Below are positions 47,299 to 55,756 of a stretch of 64,000 bases of DNA, in pieces. The stretch is from contig JAYRJL010000001.1 of the NCBI GenBank assembly GCA_041906305.1, positions 744,001 through 808,000 on the forward strand, written 5' to 3'. Source of the DNA: SHVZ01 sp041906305. GTDB taxonomy: Bacteria > Pseudomonadota > Alphaproteobacteria > SHVZ01. Numbering within the stretch: the first letter of the stretch is position 1; each line of letters begins with the position of its first letter. A program made the position numbers and the translations under genes. The notes beneath the pieces were generated by a model. The model made no database searches. It saw nothing but the letters and a program-made list of their open reading frames with translations, and was not told the DNA's origin.

Positions 47299-47493
47299 AT
47301 GACCAATCCTGCCAAGACTTTCCGGGAAATCCGGCCGGTCCCCGCGGCCATGCCGGGATCGAAGGCGCCGGACACGACCCCGCCGCCGGCAGGCGCCCGG
47401 CCGGCGCAGCCGGACGAGGTCGGCGGGCCGACGGGGCTTGAGCCGACGCGGTACGGCGACTGGGAGCGCAACGGCCGCTGCACGGATTTTTGA
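47299..47493 (+). CDS. DUF1674 protein, SDHAF4-like succinate dehydrogenase assembly factor
   Basis: A 64-residue protein. The first 40 residues are Pro- and Ala-rich. The C-terminal signature GPTGLEPTRYGDWERNGRCTDF is the conserved block of DUF1674, the bacterial counterpart of mitochondrial SDHAF4, which helps assemble the flavoprotein subunit of succinate dehydrogenase. The longer in-frame start at 47188 would overlap the htpX start region and is not needed. Position next to htpX is usual for the family. The bacterial function is by homology only. Confidence 0.9.
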   Translation: MTNPAKTFREIRPVPAAMPGSKAPDTTPPPAGARPAQPDEVGGPTGLEPTRYGDWERNGRCTDF

Positions 47494-47562
47494 GCCGGCG
47501 GTCGGATGAATCGCCCCGGCCTTGCGTTAGACTGATCGCCGCGATCCGGAGGACAAGGCCCG

Positions 47563-47889
47563 ATGGCCAAACCCGCTTTCTGGCTGATGAGCGTCGCCTG
47601 GTCGGCGCTGGCCGCGGCCAGCGCCTTCGCGGCAAACGAAGTCGTGGTCCAGCAGAAGGATCTGGGCTTCCGTCCCGAGAAGGTCGAGATCCGCGTCGGC
47701 GACAGCGTGGTCTTCACCAACGAGGACAATTACGGCCACAACATGCACTCCACCTCGGCCGGCGCCGAGTTCGACCTCGGCCGCCAGGCGCCCGGCACGC
47801 GGGTGCCCTACACCTTCCGCCGGGCCGGAACCTTCGAGGTGTATTGCCGCATCCATCCGAAGATGCGGCTCGAGGTCGTCGTTAAGTAG
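47563..47889 (+). CDS. Periplasmic cupredoxin (plastocyanin/amicyanin-like)
   Basis: A 108-residue blue-copper-type protein. The signal peptide ends near AFAANEV (residue 24). Likely Cu ligands are His59 (NYGHNMHS), Cys95, His98 and Met101 (VYCRIHPKM). GGAGGACAAGG precedes the ATG. The Cys-His spacing (CxxH) and the short Met loop resemble methylamine-utilisation and plastocyanin-like proteins. It should carry single electrons in the periplasm. The partner is not identifiable; a hybrid kinase gene follows 32 bases later. Confidence 0.87.
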   Translation: MAKPAFWLMSVAWSALAAASAFAANEVVVQQKDLGFRPEKVEIRVGDSVVFTNEDNYGHNMHSTSAGAEFDLGRQAPGTRVPYTFRRAGTFEVYCRIHPKMRLEVVVK

Positions 47890-47921
47890 GGGAAGCCTCG
47901 TAAGGGAGGAAAGGGGGCCCG

Positions 47922-50267
47922 GTGTCGATCAAGCTCAAGCTCGTCGGCGCCCTTCTTCTCGCCGCCCTCGCCGCAGCCCTCCTGGGCTTTTCGGCCCTGC
48001 TCACCACCTCGTCGATGGGCGACCTCGCGGTCACCCTCTATGACCGCCCGCTCCAGGCGATCAACTACGCACGCTCGGCCCAGTCCGCCTTCGCGCTGCT
48101 GGAGCTCGCGGACCGCGACGCCGGGGACACGCTGACCGATGCCGGCACCGCCGAGCTGATGGCGCGGGCCAAGGATCTCGAAGGCGATCTCCGGGTCGTC
48201 GACCAGCGCGGCATTTCCGAAGCGATCCATCCGCTGGTCAAGGAGACGATGGCGCTGATCGAGGTCTGGCGCCGTGCGGCGATCGACGCGCGCATGAGCG
48301 GCGCCGCCCAGACCACCATCCCGATGCGCGGCATGGCGCAGCCGACCGGTGCCGCGCGCGACGCGCTCGCGCTCGAGATCAGGCGGAAGCTCGAGACGCT
48401 GACCCAGCTTGCCGCCGACGACGGCTACCAGTTCCGGGAGGAGGCGATCGTCCTGATCGACCAGGCGAAGCGCCAGACGCTGATCGTGATCGCCGTCGCG
48501 ATCGTGCTCTGCGTCGCCGTCGCGCTGCTGCTCGCCCGCAACATCGTCGGGCCGGTCAACGACATGGCCGGCGCAATGGTCCGCCTCGCCTTCGGCAACC
48601 GCGAGGAGCCGGTGCCGCATCTCGGCCGCCGCGACGAGATCGGCGGCATGGCCTCGGCGCTCGAGGTCTTCAAAGGCGCGATGCTGGAGGTCAGCGAGGC
48701 GAAGGATCGCGCCGAGGCCGCGACGCGCGCCAAGTCCGAGTTCCTGGCGATGATGAGCCACGAGATCCGGACGCCGATGAACGGCATCCTTGGCATGACG
48801 CGCCTGCTGCTCGGATCCGATCTCGACCGCGAGCAGCGCGGCCATGCGCAGATCGTGCTCGATTCCGGCCAGGCGCTGCTGACCATCCTCAACGACATCC
48901 TCGACTACTCGAAGCTGGAAGCGGGCAAGCTCGACATCGAGACCGTCGACTTCGATTTGCGGCGCGTCGCCGAAGGCGTGTCGGCGCTGCTCCAGTCGCG
49001 CGCGGTCGAGAAGGGCATCGGTTTCCGCACCTCTATCGATCCCGACCTCCCGCCCTATTTCAAGGGCGATCCGGGGCGCGTCCGGCAGGTGCTGCTGAAC
49101 CTGATGGGCAACGCCATCAAGTTCACCGAGCGCGGGTTCGTGGCGCTCAACATCCGGCGTGCCGCCGCGCCGGACGGCCGGATCGGTCTCCGCTTCGAGG
49201 TGGTCGACACCGGTATCGGGTTGACGGGGGAGGCCAAGGCCAAGCTGTTCGGCAGCTTCAGCCAGGCGGACTCGTCGATCTCGCGGCGCTTCGGCGGCAC
49301 CGGCCTCGGGCTCGCCATCTCGAAGCGGCTGGTCGAGCTGATGGGGGGCGCGATCGGCGTCGACAGCGAGGTCGGCAAGGGCTCCACCTTCTGGGTCGAG
49401 ATCGCGTTCGCTCCCGGCGAGAAGCCGAAAGAGGAGGCGCATTCGGCGAACCTCGCGTCGCGCCTGAAGCCGCTGACCATCCTTCTCGCCGAGGACAACA
49501 AGGTGAACCAGAAGGTGGCGATCGGCCTCCTGGCGCCCGCCGGCCACAAGATCGACCTGGTCGAGACGGGTGCCGACGCGGTGACCGCGATCGACTGGGG
49601 CAAGACGACCTACGATCTGGTGCTGATGGACATGCACATGCCGGTGATGGACGGCATCGAGGCGACGCGCCGGATCCGGGCGCTGGAGCCGCCGAAGAAC
49701 GCGGTGCCGATCATCGCCGCCACCGCCGGCGCCATGGCCGAGGAGATTCAGCGCTGCCTTGACGCCGGGATGAACGACTATGTCGGCAAGCCGATCAATC
49801 CGGAGCAGCTGATCCAGGTGATCCTCCGGACGCTCGGTCCGTCGGCCGCCGGCGAGGGCGACGCGCCGGCGCCGGAGAAGGTCGGCGTCGATGTCGGCGC
49901 CAGCCTCGCCGAAGGCGACGAGGCGCTCGACGAGCAGGTGCTGGCGAGTCTCGAGGATCAGCTCGGCCGCGACATGGTGCAGGAACTCGTCGGGGAATAC
50001 CGCTCCAGCGCCACCGACCTCGCGCGGCGCATCGAAGCGGCTCGGGCCAGCGGCGACCTGAAGGAGCTCGGCGATGCAGCCCACACGCTCAAGAGCTCGT
50101 CCGGTAGCCTCGGGCTCAAGCTCCTCTATCGTCGGGCCTCCGCGGTCGAGGAATCGGCGCGTCTAGACCGCGCCGAGGCGGCCGACGAGGCCGAAGGCCT
50201 CGACGCGCTGCTCGCCGACGGACTCGCGCGCCTGGAAGCGCGCTATTCCGTCGTCGCCGGAGCGTGA
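47922..50267 (+). CDS. Hybrid sensor histidine kinase (HAMP-HisKA-HATPase-REC-HPt)
   Basis: A 781-residue multidomain kinase. Transmembrane helices at about 7-27 and 185-207 enclose a periplasmic, largely helical sensor; a HAMP linker follows (about 208-260). His280 is in the MMSHEIRTPMNGIL box. The ATPase boxes are NLMGNAIKFTE, DTGIGL and GGTGLGLAISK. The receiver domain starts about 516 with LLAEDNKVNQ and has LMDMHMPVMDG. The C-terminal HPt domain has the phospho-His in DAAHTLKSSSGSLG. GTG start after GGGAGGAAAGG. The single-domain regulator gene 12 bases downstream is the likely final phosphate acceptor. Confidence 0.93.
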   Translation: MSIKLKLVGALLLAALAAALLGFSALLTTSSMGDLAVTLYDRPLQAINYARSAQSAFALLELADRDAGDTLTDAGTAELMARAKDLEGDLRVVDQRGISEAIHPLVKETMALIEVWRRAAIDARMSGAAQTTIPMRGMAQPTGAARDALALEIRRKLETLTQLAADDGYQFREEAIVLIDQAKRQTLIVIAVAIVLCVAVALLLARNIVGPVNDMAGAMVRLAFGNREEPVPHLGRRDEIGGMASALEVFKGAMLEVSEAKDRAEAATRAKSEFLAMMSHEIRTPMNGILGMTRLLLGSDLDREQRGHAQIVLDSGQALLTILNDILDYSKLEAGKLDIETVDFDLRRVAEGVSALLQSRAVEKGIGFRTSIDPDLPPYFKGDPGRVRQVLLNLMGNAIKFTERGFVALNIRRAAAPDGRIGLRFEVVDTGIGLTGEAKAKLFGSFSQADSSISRRFGGTGLGLAISKRLVELMGGAIGVDSEVGKGSTFWVEIAFAPGEKPKEEAHSANLASRLKPLTILLAEDNKVNQKVAIGLLAPAGHKIDLVETGADAVTAIDWGKTTYDLVLMDMHMPVMDGIEATRRIRALEPPKNAVPIIAATAGAMAEEIQRCLDAGMNDYVGKPINPEQLIQVILRTLGPSAAGEGDAPAPEKVGVDVGASLAEGDEALDEQVLASLEDQLGRDMVQELVGEYRSSATDLARRIEAARASGDLKELGDAAHTLKSSSGSLGLKLLYRRASAVEESARLDRAEAADEAEGLDALLADGLARLEARYSVVAGA

Positions 50268-50279
50268 TAAGGAAGGACG

Positions 50280-50687
50280 ATGATCGGCGCCGGCAACCCG
50301 CTCTTCGCCAAGCTCACAGTCCTCCTGGTCGAGGACGACGGCTTCGCGCTCAAGCTGGCCCAGAGCGTCTTGCGGAATCTGGGCGTCGGCCACGTGATCC
50401 TGGCGCGCGACGGCGCCGAGGCGATCAGGATCCTCGATTCGAAGGCGACACGTGCCGATCTGATCATCTCGGACTGGAACATGCCGAACGTCTCCGGCCT
50501 CGACCTGCTGCGCCATGTCCGCAAGACCTGGCACAACATGCCGTTCATCATGCTCACCGGCCGCGCCACCGAGGACTTCGTGCTTTCGGCGAAGGAGAAC
50601 GGCGTCAACGGCTACGTCGTGAAGCCGTTCTCGCCGGACCAGCTGTCGCGGAAGATCCAGTCCGTGTTCAACATGAAGACGGCCTGA
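50280..50687 (+). CDS. Single-domain response regulator (CheY-like)
   Basis: A 135-residue receiver domain without an output domain. The acidic pair is in VEDDGFAL, phospho-acceptor Asp65 in IISDWNMPNVSG, the Thr in MLTGRA and the Lys in VVKPFSPDQL. It is co-transcribed with the hybrid kinase and probably receives phosphate from its HPt domain, then acts by protein contact. AAGGA is upstream of the ATG. Confidence 0.93.
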   Translation: MIGAGNPLFAKLTVLLVEDDGFALKLAQSVLRNLGVGHVILARDGAEAIRILDSKATRADLIISDWNMPNVSGLDLLRHVRKTWHNMPFIMLTGRATEDFVLSAKENGVNGYVVKPFSPDQLSRKIQSVFNMKTA

Positions 50688-50694
50688 TCGGCTG

Positions 50695-52206
50695 ATGCCC
50701 GACATCAACGTCCTGTTCGTCACCGGCGACCAGTGGCGCTTCGATGCGCTGTCGGCGCTTGGCCACCCGGTGGTGAATACGCCGAACCTGGATGCGCTCG
50801 CGGCCGACGGCGTGCTGTTCAAGCGGCACTTCACCAACGCCAGTCCCTGCGGGCCCAGCCGCTCGTCGCTGCATACCGGGCTCTACCTGATGACGCATCG
50901 GTCGGGCAGGAACGGCACGCCGCTCGATGCGCGCTTCACCAACTGGGCGAAGGAGCTGAGGAAGGCGGGATACGACCCGGCGCTGATCGGCTACACCGAC
51001 ATCTCGCCCGATCCGCGCGTGCATGCGCCCGGCGATCCGGCACTGAAGACGTACGAAGGCGTGCTGCCTGGATTGCGGCCTCACCTGGTCATGGCGAGCG
51101 ATCGCAAGGCGTGGCTCGCGCACCTTCGACGCAACGGGTACGACGTGCCGGCGGTCGCCGCCGAAATCTACACGCCGCAGACCGAAGACCCGGTGATGGC
51201 CGAGAAGCGGGGCCCGAGCTTTCCGCCCGGCGCCTTCAAGGCCGAGCACAGCGACACCGCGTTCACCACCGACAAGGCGATCGAGTTCATCGACGGCGAG
51301 GCCGGCCGCGCCTGGTGCCTGCACCTTTCGCATCTGCGCCCGCACCCGCCGCTGGTCGCGCCGGCGCCGTGGCACGATCTCTATAAGCCCGACGCGATGC
51401 CGCTCTCGCACCGGCAGGCGGACGTCGCCACAGAGTCCAAAGCCCATCCCTGGCTCGCCTGGCATCTCACACGGTCGATGGGGCTCGGCGGGATGCCGCT
51501 GCACCACCAGCAGCAGGCCAAGGCGACCTATTTCGGCCTGATCGCCGAGATGGACCATCACCTCGGGCGCCTGGTCGCCCATCTGAAGAAGACCGGGCAA
51601 TACGACCGCACGCTCATCGTCTTCACCGCCGACCACGGCGAGATGCTGGGAGACCACTGGTTCCACGGCAAGGACGGGTACTACGACCCTGCCTTCCGCG
51701 TGCCGATGATCGTCAAGGCACCGAAGGGCGGCGCGCGGGCCGCGGTCGTCGAAGAGTTCACCGAGCATGTCGACGTGATGCCGACGCTCTGCGACCTGGT
51801 CGGGCTCGAGCCGCCGGACCAGGCCGACGGCGTGTCGTTGCGTCCCTTCCTCGAAGGCAAGCTGCCGGCCTCGTGGCGCGGCGCCGTGCACTTCGAATAC
51901 GACTTCCGCGATGTGGTCGGCTCGGCACCGGAGACCGGTCTCGGTCTCAAGCTCGACGAGTGCTGCCTCGCGGTCTGGCGCGGCGAGCGGTTCAAGTACG
52001 TCCACTTCGCGGGCCTGCCGCCGCTGTTGTTCGACCTCAAGGCCGACCCCGGCGAGCTTCGCGATCTCGCCGGCGATCCGGCGCATCAGGGAACCCTGCT
52101 GGAGGCCGCCCAGGCGCTTCTCTCGCACCGGCTGGTGCATGCCGATCGCACGCTGACCGGCGTCCACCTGACCGCGGACGGCCCGATCCGGCGGCGCGGC
52201 CGCTGA
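50695..52206 (+). CDS. Sulfatase-family hydrolase (type I, Cys-type)
   Basis: A 503-residue alkaline-phosphatase-superfamily enzyme. The formylglycine motif is Cys52-GPSR in NASPCGPSRSSLHTG. Metal ligands are seen in TGDQWRFD and TADHGEMLGDHWFHGK. No signal peptide is evident, so it should be cytoplasmic, as for phosphonate monoester hydrolases and choline-sulfatase-like relatives. Cys52 must be converted to formylglycine by a separate enzyme that is not in the window. It begins 7 bases after the response regulator. Sulfate ester versus phosphonate/phosphodiester substrate cannot be decided. Confidence 0.9.
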   Translation: MPDINVLFVTGDQWRFDALSALGHPVVNTPNLDALAADGVLFKRHFTNASPCGPSRSSLHTGLYLMTHRSGRNGTPLDARFTNWAKELRKAGYDPALIGYTDISPDPRVHAPGDPALKTYEGVLPGLRPHLVMASDRKAWLAHLRRNGYDVPAVAAEIYTPQTEDPVMAEKRGPSFPPGAFKAEHSDTAFTTDKAIEFIDGEAGRAWCLHLSHLRPHPPLVAPAPWHDLYKPDAMPLSHRQADVATESKAHPWLAWHLTRSMGLGGMPLHHQQQAKATYFGLIAEMDHHLGRLVAHLKKTGQYDRTLIVFTADHGEMLGDHWFHGKDGYYDPAFRVPMIVKAPKGGARAAVVEEFTEHVDVMPTLCDLVGLEPPDQADGVSLRPFLEGKLPASWRGAVHFEYDFRDVVGSAPETGLGLKLDECCLAVWRGERFKYVHFAGLPPLLFDLKADPGELRDLAGDPAHQGTLLEAAQALLSHRLVHADRTLTGVHLTADGPIRRRGR

Positions 52207-52260
52207 GCGCACCCGCGCGAAGTCCCTGAAAACATTACCGATTGTTGAGGTCGGCGAAGC

Positions 52261-52289
52261 TTGACAGGGGTGGGGTCCGCCGATATGGT
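52261..52289 (+). promoter_or_regulatory. Promoter of the ATP synthase Fo operon
   Basis: TTGACA (52261-52266) and TATGGT (52284-52289) are 17 bases apart, giving a start near 52296 and a leader of about 50 bases. The leader contains a hairpin CGGCGG-CTTT-CCGCCG at 52302-52317. This is the best sigma70-like match in the window. Confidence 0.7.
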
Positions 52290-52345
52290 CGCGCCGGTTT
52301 TCGGCGGCTTTCCGCCGGAATGACGGGGGTTTTCCGTGATCGGCG

Positions 52346-52690
52346 ATGGCAACTGAGCCGCCCCCTCCGAACCTCGACGACATCGAGCAGCGCCTGAAGA
52401 AGGCGCGGCCGGAGCCGGAGAGGGTCGGGGCGGACGCTGCCGATCGGCCGCGGGCGATGGGCTTGGCCTTTCGCGTGTCGGTCGAGCTGGTCTCGGCGCT
52501 TGCGGTCGGTGTCGGCTTTGGCTGGCTGATCGACTACTGGCTCGGCACCGGCCCCTGGGCGATGGTGGTCATGTTCTTCCTCGGCGCCGCCGCCGGGATC
52601 CTGAACGTGTACCGGGCGGTCGAAGGATTGGGACTCGGGCGTTGGTCGAAGGACCAGGGCTCGGAGGTCCGGACGAAGGAAAAGGACTGA
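52346..52690 (+). CDS. atpI: ATP synthase accessory protein AtpI
   Basis: A 114-residue membrane protein with a soluble, charged N-terminus (PPPPNLDDIEQRLKKARP) and two transmembrane helices (about 44-64 and 73-95; GFGWLIDYWLGTGPWAMVVMF between them). AtpI helps assemble the c-ring and may aid Mg2+ uptake. No strong Shine-Dalgarno sequence precedes this ATG. It is first in the Fo operon, 8 bases before atpB. Confidence 0.88.
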   Translation: MATEPPPPNLDDIEQRLKKARPEPERVGADAADRPRAMGLAFRVSVELVSALAVGVGFGWLIDYWLGTGPWAMVVMFFLGAAAGILNVYRAVEGLGLGRWSKDQGSEVRTKEKD

Positions 52691-52698
52691 GGCAGAAC

Positions 52699-53433
52699 GT
52701 GGCTGAGAAGGCGATCGATCCGCTCCACCAGTTCGAGATCGTCAGGCTGATCCCGGCGAAGATCGGGAACCTGGACGTTTCCTTCACTAACGCGTCGCTT
52801 TGGATGGTCCTCGCGATCGCCGCGGTCACCGTGTTCCTGGTCGGCGGCATGCGTCGCCAGTCCCTGGTCCCGGGCCGCTGGCAGTCGATGGCCGAGCTCT
52901 CCTACGAGTTCATCGCCGGGATGATCCAGGACAACGTCGGATCCGGCGGCAAGAAGTTCTTCCCGTTCATCTTCACGCTCTTCATGTTCATCCTGTTCGG
53001 CAACATGATGGGCATGGTGCCGTACAGCTTCACCTTCACCAGCCACATCATCGTCACCTTCGCCATCGCCTTCGTGGTGTTCATCGGCGTGACGATCGTG
53101 GGCTTCGCCTACCACGGCGCGCACTTCCTCTCGTTCTTCGTGCCGAAGGGCGTGCCGAAGGTCATGCTCCTGCTGATGGTGCCGATCGAGGTGCTGAGCT
53201 ATCTCACCCGGCCCGTGAGCCTCTCCATCCGTCTCTTCGCCAACATGATGGCTGGCCACACCATGCTGAAGGTGTTCGCCGCCTTCACCATCATGCTCGG
53301 CGTCTTCGGCGTGGCGCCCCTCCTCGTGAACGTGGCGCTCACCGGCTTCGAATTCCTGGTCGCGTTCCTGCAGGCCTACGTCTTCACGGTGTTGACCTGC
53401 ATCTACCTCAACGACGCGATTCACCTTCACTGA
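52699..53433 (+). CDS. atpB: ATP synthase Fo subunit a
   Basis: A 244-residue integral membrane subunit of the proton channel. It begins MAEKAIDPLHQFEIVRLIP, has five to six helices, and the essential Arg lies in SLSIRLFANMMAGH; GFEFLVAFLQAYVFTVLTCIYLNDAIHLH closes the chain. I chose the GTG at 52699, 8 bases past the atpI stop, because the longer frame overlaps atpI and does not match the family. Confidence 0.96.
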   Translation: MAEKAIDPLHQFEIVRLIPAKIGNLDVSFTNASLWMVLAIAAVTVFLVGGMRRQSLVPGRWQSMAELSYEFIAGMIQDNVGSGGKKFFPFIFTLFMFILFGNMMGMVPYSFTFTSHIIVTFAIAFVVFIGVTIVGFAYHGAHFLSFFVPKGVPKVMLLLMVPIEVLSYLTRPVSLSIRLFANMMAGHTMLKVFAAFTIMLGVFGVAPLLVNVALTGFEFLVAFLQAYVFTVLTCIYLNDAIHLH

Positions 53434-53458
53434 TCTCCTAACTGGAAAGGTAAGTTCC

Positions 53459-53683
53459 ATGGATCTCGCTTCCGCCAAGATGATCGGCGCCGGTCTGGCC
53501 GTCATCGCGCTCGCCGGCGTCGGCGCCGGCATCGGCAACATCTTCGCCTCGCTGGTCGCCTCGATCAGCCGCAACCCCGCCTCGCGCGGCGAAGTCTTCC
53601 CGCTCGGCATGCTGGGCTTCGCCCTCACCGAAGCGGTGGCGCTCTTCGCGCTGCTGATCTCGTTCCTCATCCTGTTCACCTGA
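53459..53683 (+). CDS. atpE: ATP synthase Fo subunit c
   Basis: A 74-residue hairpin of two transmembrane helices that forms the rotor ring. The Gly-rich first helix (GVGAGIGN), polar loop RNPASRGE and the proton-carrying Glu58 in ALTEAVALFALL are all present; use of Glu rather than Asp is usual for alphaproteobacteria. GGAAAGG precedes the ATG. Confidence 0.97.
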   Translation: MDLASAKMIGAGLAVIALAGVGAGIGNIFASLVASISRNPASRGEVFPLGMLGFALTEAVALFALLISFLILFT

Positions 53684-53712
53684 TCGGTCGCTGACGGAAG
53701 GCCGGGCGCACC

Positions 53713-54204
53713 ATGCCCCAGCTCCACTTTCACGACTTCCCGCCGCAGCTCGTCTGGCTGGCGATCACGTTCGTCGTGCTCTACGTGCTGATGTCGAAGG
53801 TCGCCCTGCCGAAGATCGGCCGGGTGATCGACGCACGCGCGCAGCGCATCACCGCCGACCTCGACCGGGCGACGAAGCTGAAAGACGAGGCGGCCGGCGT
53901 GCTGGCCGCCTATGAGAAGGCCCTTGCCGAGGCCCGGGCGCAGGCCCAGGCCGCGATCAAGGCCGTCTCTGAGCGGATGCAGAAGGACGCCGAGGCCCGC
54001 GAGGGTGCTCTCGCCAAGAAACTCGCCGCCGACACGCAGGCCGCCGAAGGCCGCATCAAGGCGGCGCGCGACCAGGCGATGGCGAGCCTCACCCAGGTCG
54101 CGTCGGACATCACCAAGGCAGCGACCGAGAAGCTGATCGGGCAGCCGATCAACGACCAGGTCGCGACCGCTGCCGTCGCCGCCGCGGCGAAGGAGCGTGC
54201 CTGA
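53713..54204 (+). CDS. atpF2: ATP synthase Fo subunit b'
   Basis: A 163-residue stator subunit. One N-terminal membrane helix (LVWLAITFVVLYVLMSKVALP) is followed by a long Ala/Lys/Glu-rich coiled coil. Photosynthetic and many non-photosynthetic alphaproteobacteria have this divergent b' beside b. Its stop shares one base with the atpF ATG (54204). Confidence 0.92.
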   Translation: MPQLHFHDFPPQLVWLAITFVVLYVLMSKVALPKIGRVIDARAQRITADLDRATKLKDEAAGVLAAYEKALAEARAQAQAAIKAVSERMQKDAEAREGALAKKLAADTQAAEGRIKAARDQAMASLTQVASDITKAATEKLIGQPINDQVATAAVAAAAKERA

Positions 54205-54689
54205 TGTTCAAGACGCCCGAGTTCTGGGTGCTGGCGGCATTCGTCGTCTTCTTCGTCCTCATGGGCAAGAAGCTGGTGGTGATGATCGGAGGCGCGCTCG
54301 ACGAGCGGGCCGCCGGGATCCGCAAGCAGCTCGACGAAGCCGAGAAGCTGAAGAACGACGCCGAGAAGGCGCTCGCCGAGTACCGGAAGAAGCAGCAGGA
54401 CGCCCTCAAGGAGGCCGAGGCGATTGTCGCCCAGGCCCGCACCGAGGCGCAGGCCCTCGAGGTCGAGCAGAAGGCGCAGCTGGAGCAGCGCCTGAAGCGC
54501 CGCGAGGCCCAGGCGCTCGACAAGATCGCTCAGGCCGAAGCCCAGGCGGTGGCCGAGGTGCGCGATGCCGCGGTCGACCTGGCGCTCGCCGCCACCCGCC
54601 GCGTGCTGACCGAGAAAGTCGATGCCGGCGTCGCCGGCGGCCTCGTCGATGCCTCGATCAGGGACCTTCCGCAGCGTCTCCGGGCGTAG
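54204..54689 (+). CDS. atpF: ATP synthase Fo subunit b
   Basis: A 161-residue stator subunit with an N-terminal membrane helix (FWVLAAFVVFFVLMGKKLVVM) and a long charged helix that dimerises with b'. It is the last gene of the Fo operon; F1 genes are elsewhere, as usual in this class. A strong terminator follows. Confidence 0.94.
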   Translation: MFKTPEFWVLAAFVVFFVLMGKKLVVMIGGALDERAAGIRKQLDEAEKLKNDAEKALAEYRKKQQDALKEAEAIVAQARTEAQALEVEQKAQLEQRLKRREAQALDKIAQAEAQAVAEVRDAAVDLALAATRRVLTEKVDAGVAGGLVDASIRDLPQRLRA

Positions 54690-54709
54690 CACGCTCGATA
54701 CTGGTTCAA

Positions 54710-54748
54710 CGAAGGGCCTCGTCCTCATGGGACGGGGCCCTTCGCGTT
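54710..54748 (+). terminator. Rho-independent terminator after atpF
   Basis: CGAAGGGCCTCGTCC pairs with GGACGGGGCCCTTCG (one G-T wobble) around TCATG, followed by CGTTTC. The hairpin lies 21 bases after the atpF stop and ends next to the stop of the convergent kinase gene, which it may also serve. Confidence 0.8.
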
Positions 54749-55720
54749 TCAGGCGACGATCCGCTCGATCATCCGCCTCGCATCCGCGATCACCTGCAGC
54801 GTCACGTCGGCGCGATTGAGGAAGTCCGCCCAGGCCGTGAGGTCGGCGATCTGGGCGAGGTCGCGCCAGTCATCCGGCATAGCCCCATCGGCTTCGCGAT
54901 ATCCCGCCGCGACCGCCCCGGCAAAGCCGTCGAGTTCGCCCAGAGGCGGTCGCAGCAGGTTTCCGAAGTCGAAGAACGGCGCGCCCGCGAAGGCGAACTC
55001 CCAGTCGAGAACGGCGGCGACGCGCCAGCCTGCCGGCGTCCGGTGCACCAGCACGTTCGAGCCGTTGAAGTCTGCATGGGTCAAGCGCGGCGGCCGGGTC
55101 CATGCCTCGAGGCGATGCCCCTCGCGCTCGGCGAAGGCGAGGGCGGCCTGGGTCAGCTCCGCACCTAGCCGCTCGCCGCCGCGCCCGTCGACCAGGCAGA
55201 GCCGCAGGTAGCCGGCAAGGCCGCTCGCGCCGGCATCGATCGGCTGGGCGACATTCAGATCGGCGTCGAGAAATCCGGCGGTGAGGAAGGTCGTGGCATG
55301 GATCGCCGCCAGCACGCGACCGATGTCTCGGGCGAGTCCATTTCGTTCCTCGGCCGCGAGGTCCGGGGCGACCTGCCCGAGATGGTGGCCCTCGATCCAT
55401 TCGACGACGGCATACGGGCAATCCGTGGCCGGATTCGATTCGGCGGCAAAAAGGATCTTCGGTATCGGCACCCGCCCGTCGAGACGTCGATGCAGCGCCC
55501 ATTCCTTCCGTGCCTCGGCCGGCGCGCGCTGATAGAGGCGGAGCAGCAGCGGCGAATCCCGGCCGGAGATCGTCACGCAGAGGTTCGTGTTGGCGAGGCC
55601 GCCCGATACCGGCTCGATGCCGGTCACGCGCGCGCCGGGGAGGACGGGACCGATCAGGCGCTCCGCGGTTTCCTCGTCGACTTCGAGAATCGGCGTGCCG
55701 CGGGTCCAGCCTTCGCGCAT
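54749..55720 (-). CDS. APH-fold phosphotransferase (choline/aminoglycoside kinase-like)
   Basis: A 323-residue kinase-fold protein. The N-terminal lobe has SGGLANTNLCV and LLLRLYQRAP; the catalytic loop is LTHADFNGSNVLVH and the metal motif is VLDWEFAFAGAPFFDFGNLLR. It phosphorylates a small hydroxyl compound, possibly a choline-like or sugar metabolite; resistance to antibiotics should not be assumed. No Shine-Dalgarno sequence is obvious. It is divergent from a cytochrome c gene, 36 bases away, with an inverted repeat between them. Confidence 0.87.
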   Translation of the reverse strand: MREGWTRGTPILEVDEETAERLIGPVLPGARVTGIEPVSGGLANTNLCVTISGRDSPLLLRLYQRAPAEARKEWALHRRLDGRVPIPKILFAAESNPATDCPYAVVEWIEGHHLGQVAPDLAAEERNGLARDIGRVLAAIHATTFLTAGFLDADLNVAQPIDAGASGLAGYLRLCLVDGRGGERLGAELTQAALAFAEREGHRLEAWTRPPRLTHADFNGSNVLVHRTPAGWRVAAVLDWEFAFAGAPFFDFGNLLRPPLGELDGFAGAVAAGYREADGAMPDDWRDLAQIADLTAWADFLNRADVTLQVIADARRMIERIVA

Positions 55721-55724
55721 GGCG

Positions 55725-55750
55725 CGACCCTATCACGGGTCGTCTATAGT
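55725..55750. promoter_or_regulatory. Dyad and -10 box between the APH-like and cytochrome c genes
   Basis: CGACCC-TATCAC-GGGTCG is a perfect 6-base inverted repeat at 55725-55742, directly followed by TATAGT (55745-55750), a -10 box 6 bases before the cytochrome ATG. With only 36 bases between the two start codons, both transcripts must be leaderless or nearly so. Confidence 0.5.
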
Positions 55751-55756
55751 GCAGTC

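Noticed and set aside
54749..55720. Aminoglycoside resistance kinase.
   Set aside because: Only the general APH fold is supported; the chromosomal context gives no sign of a resistance element.
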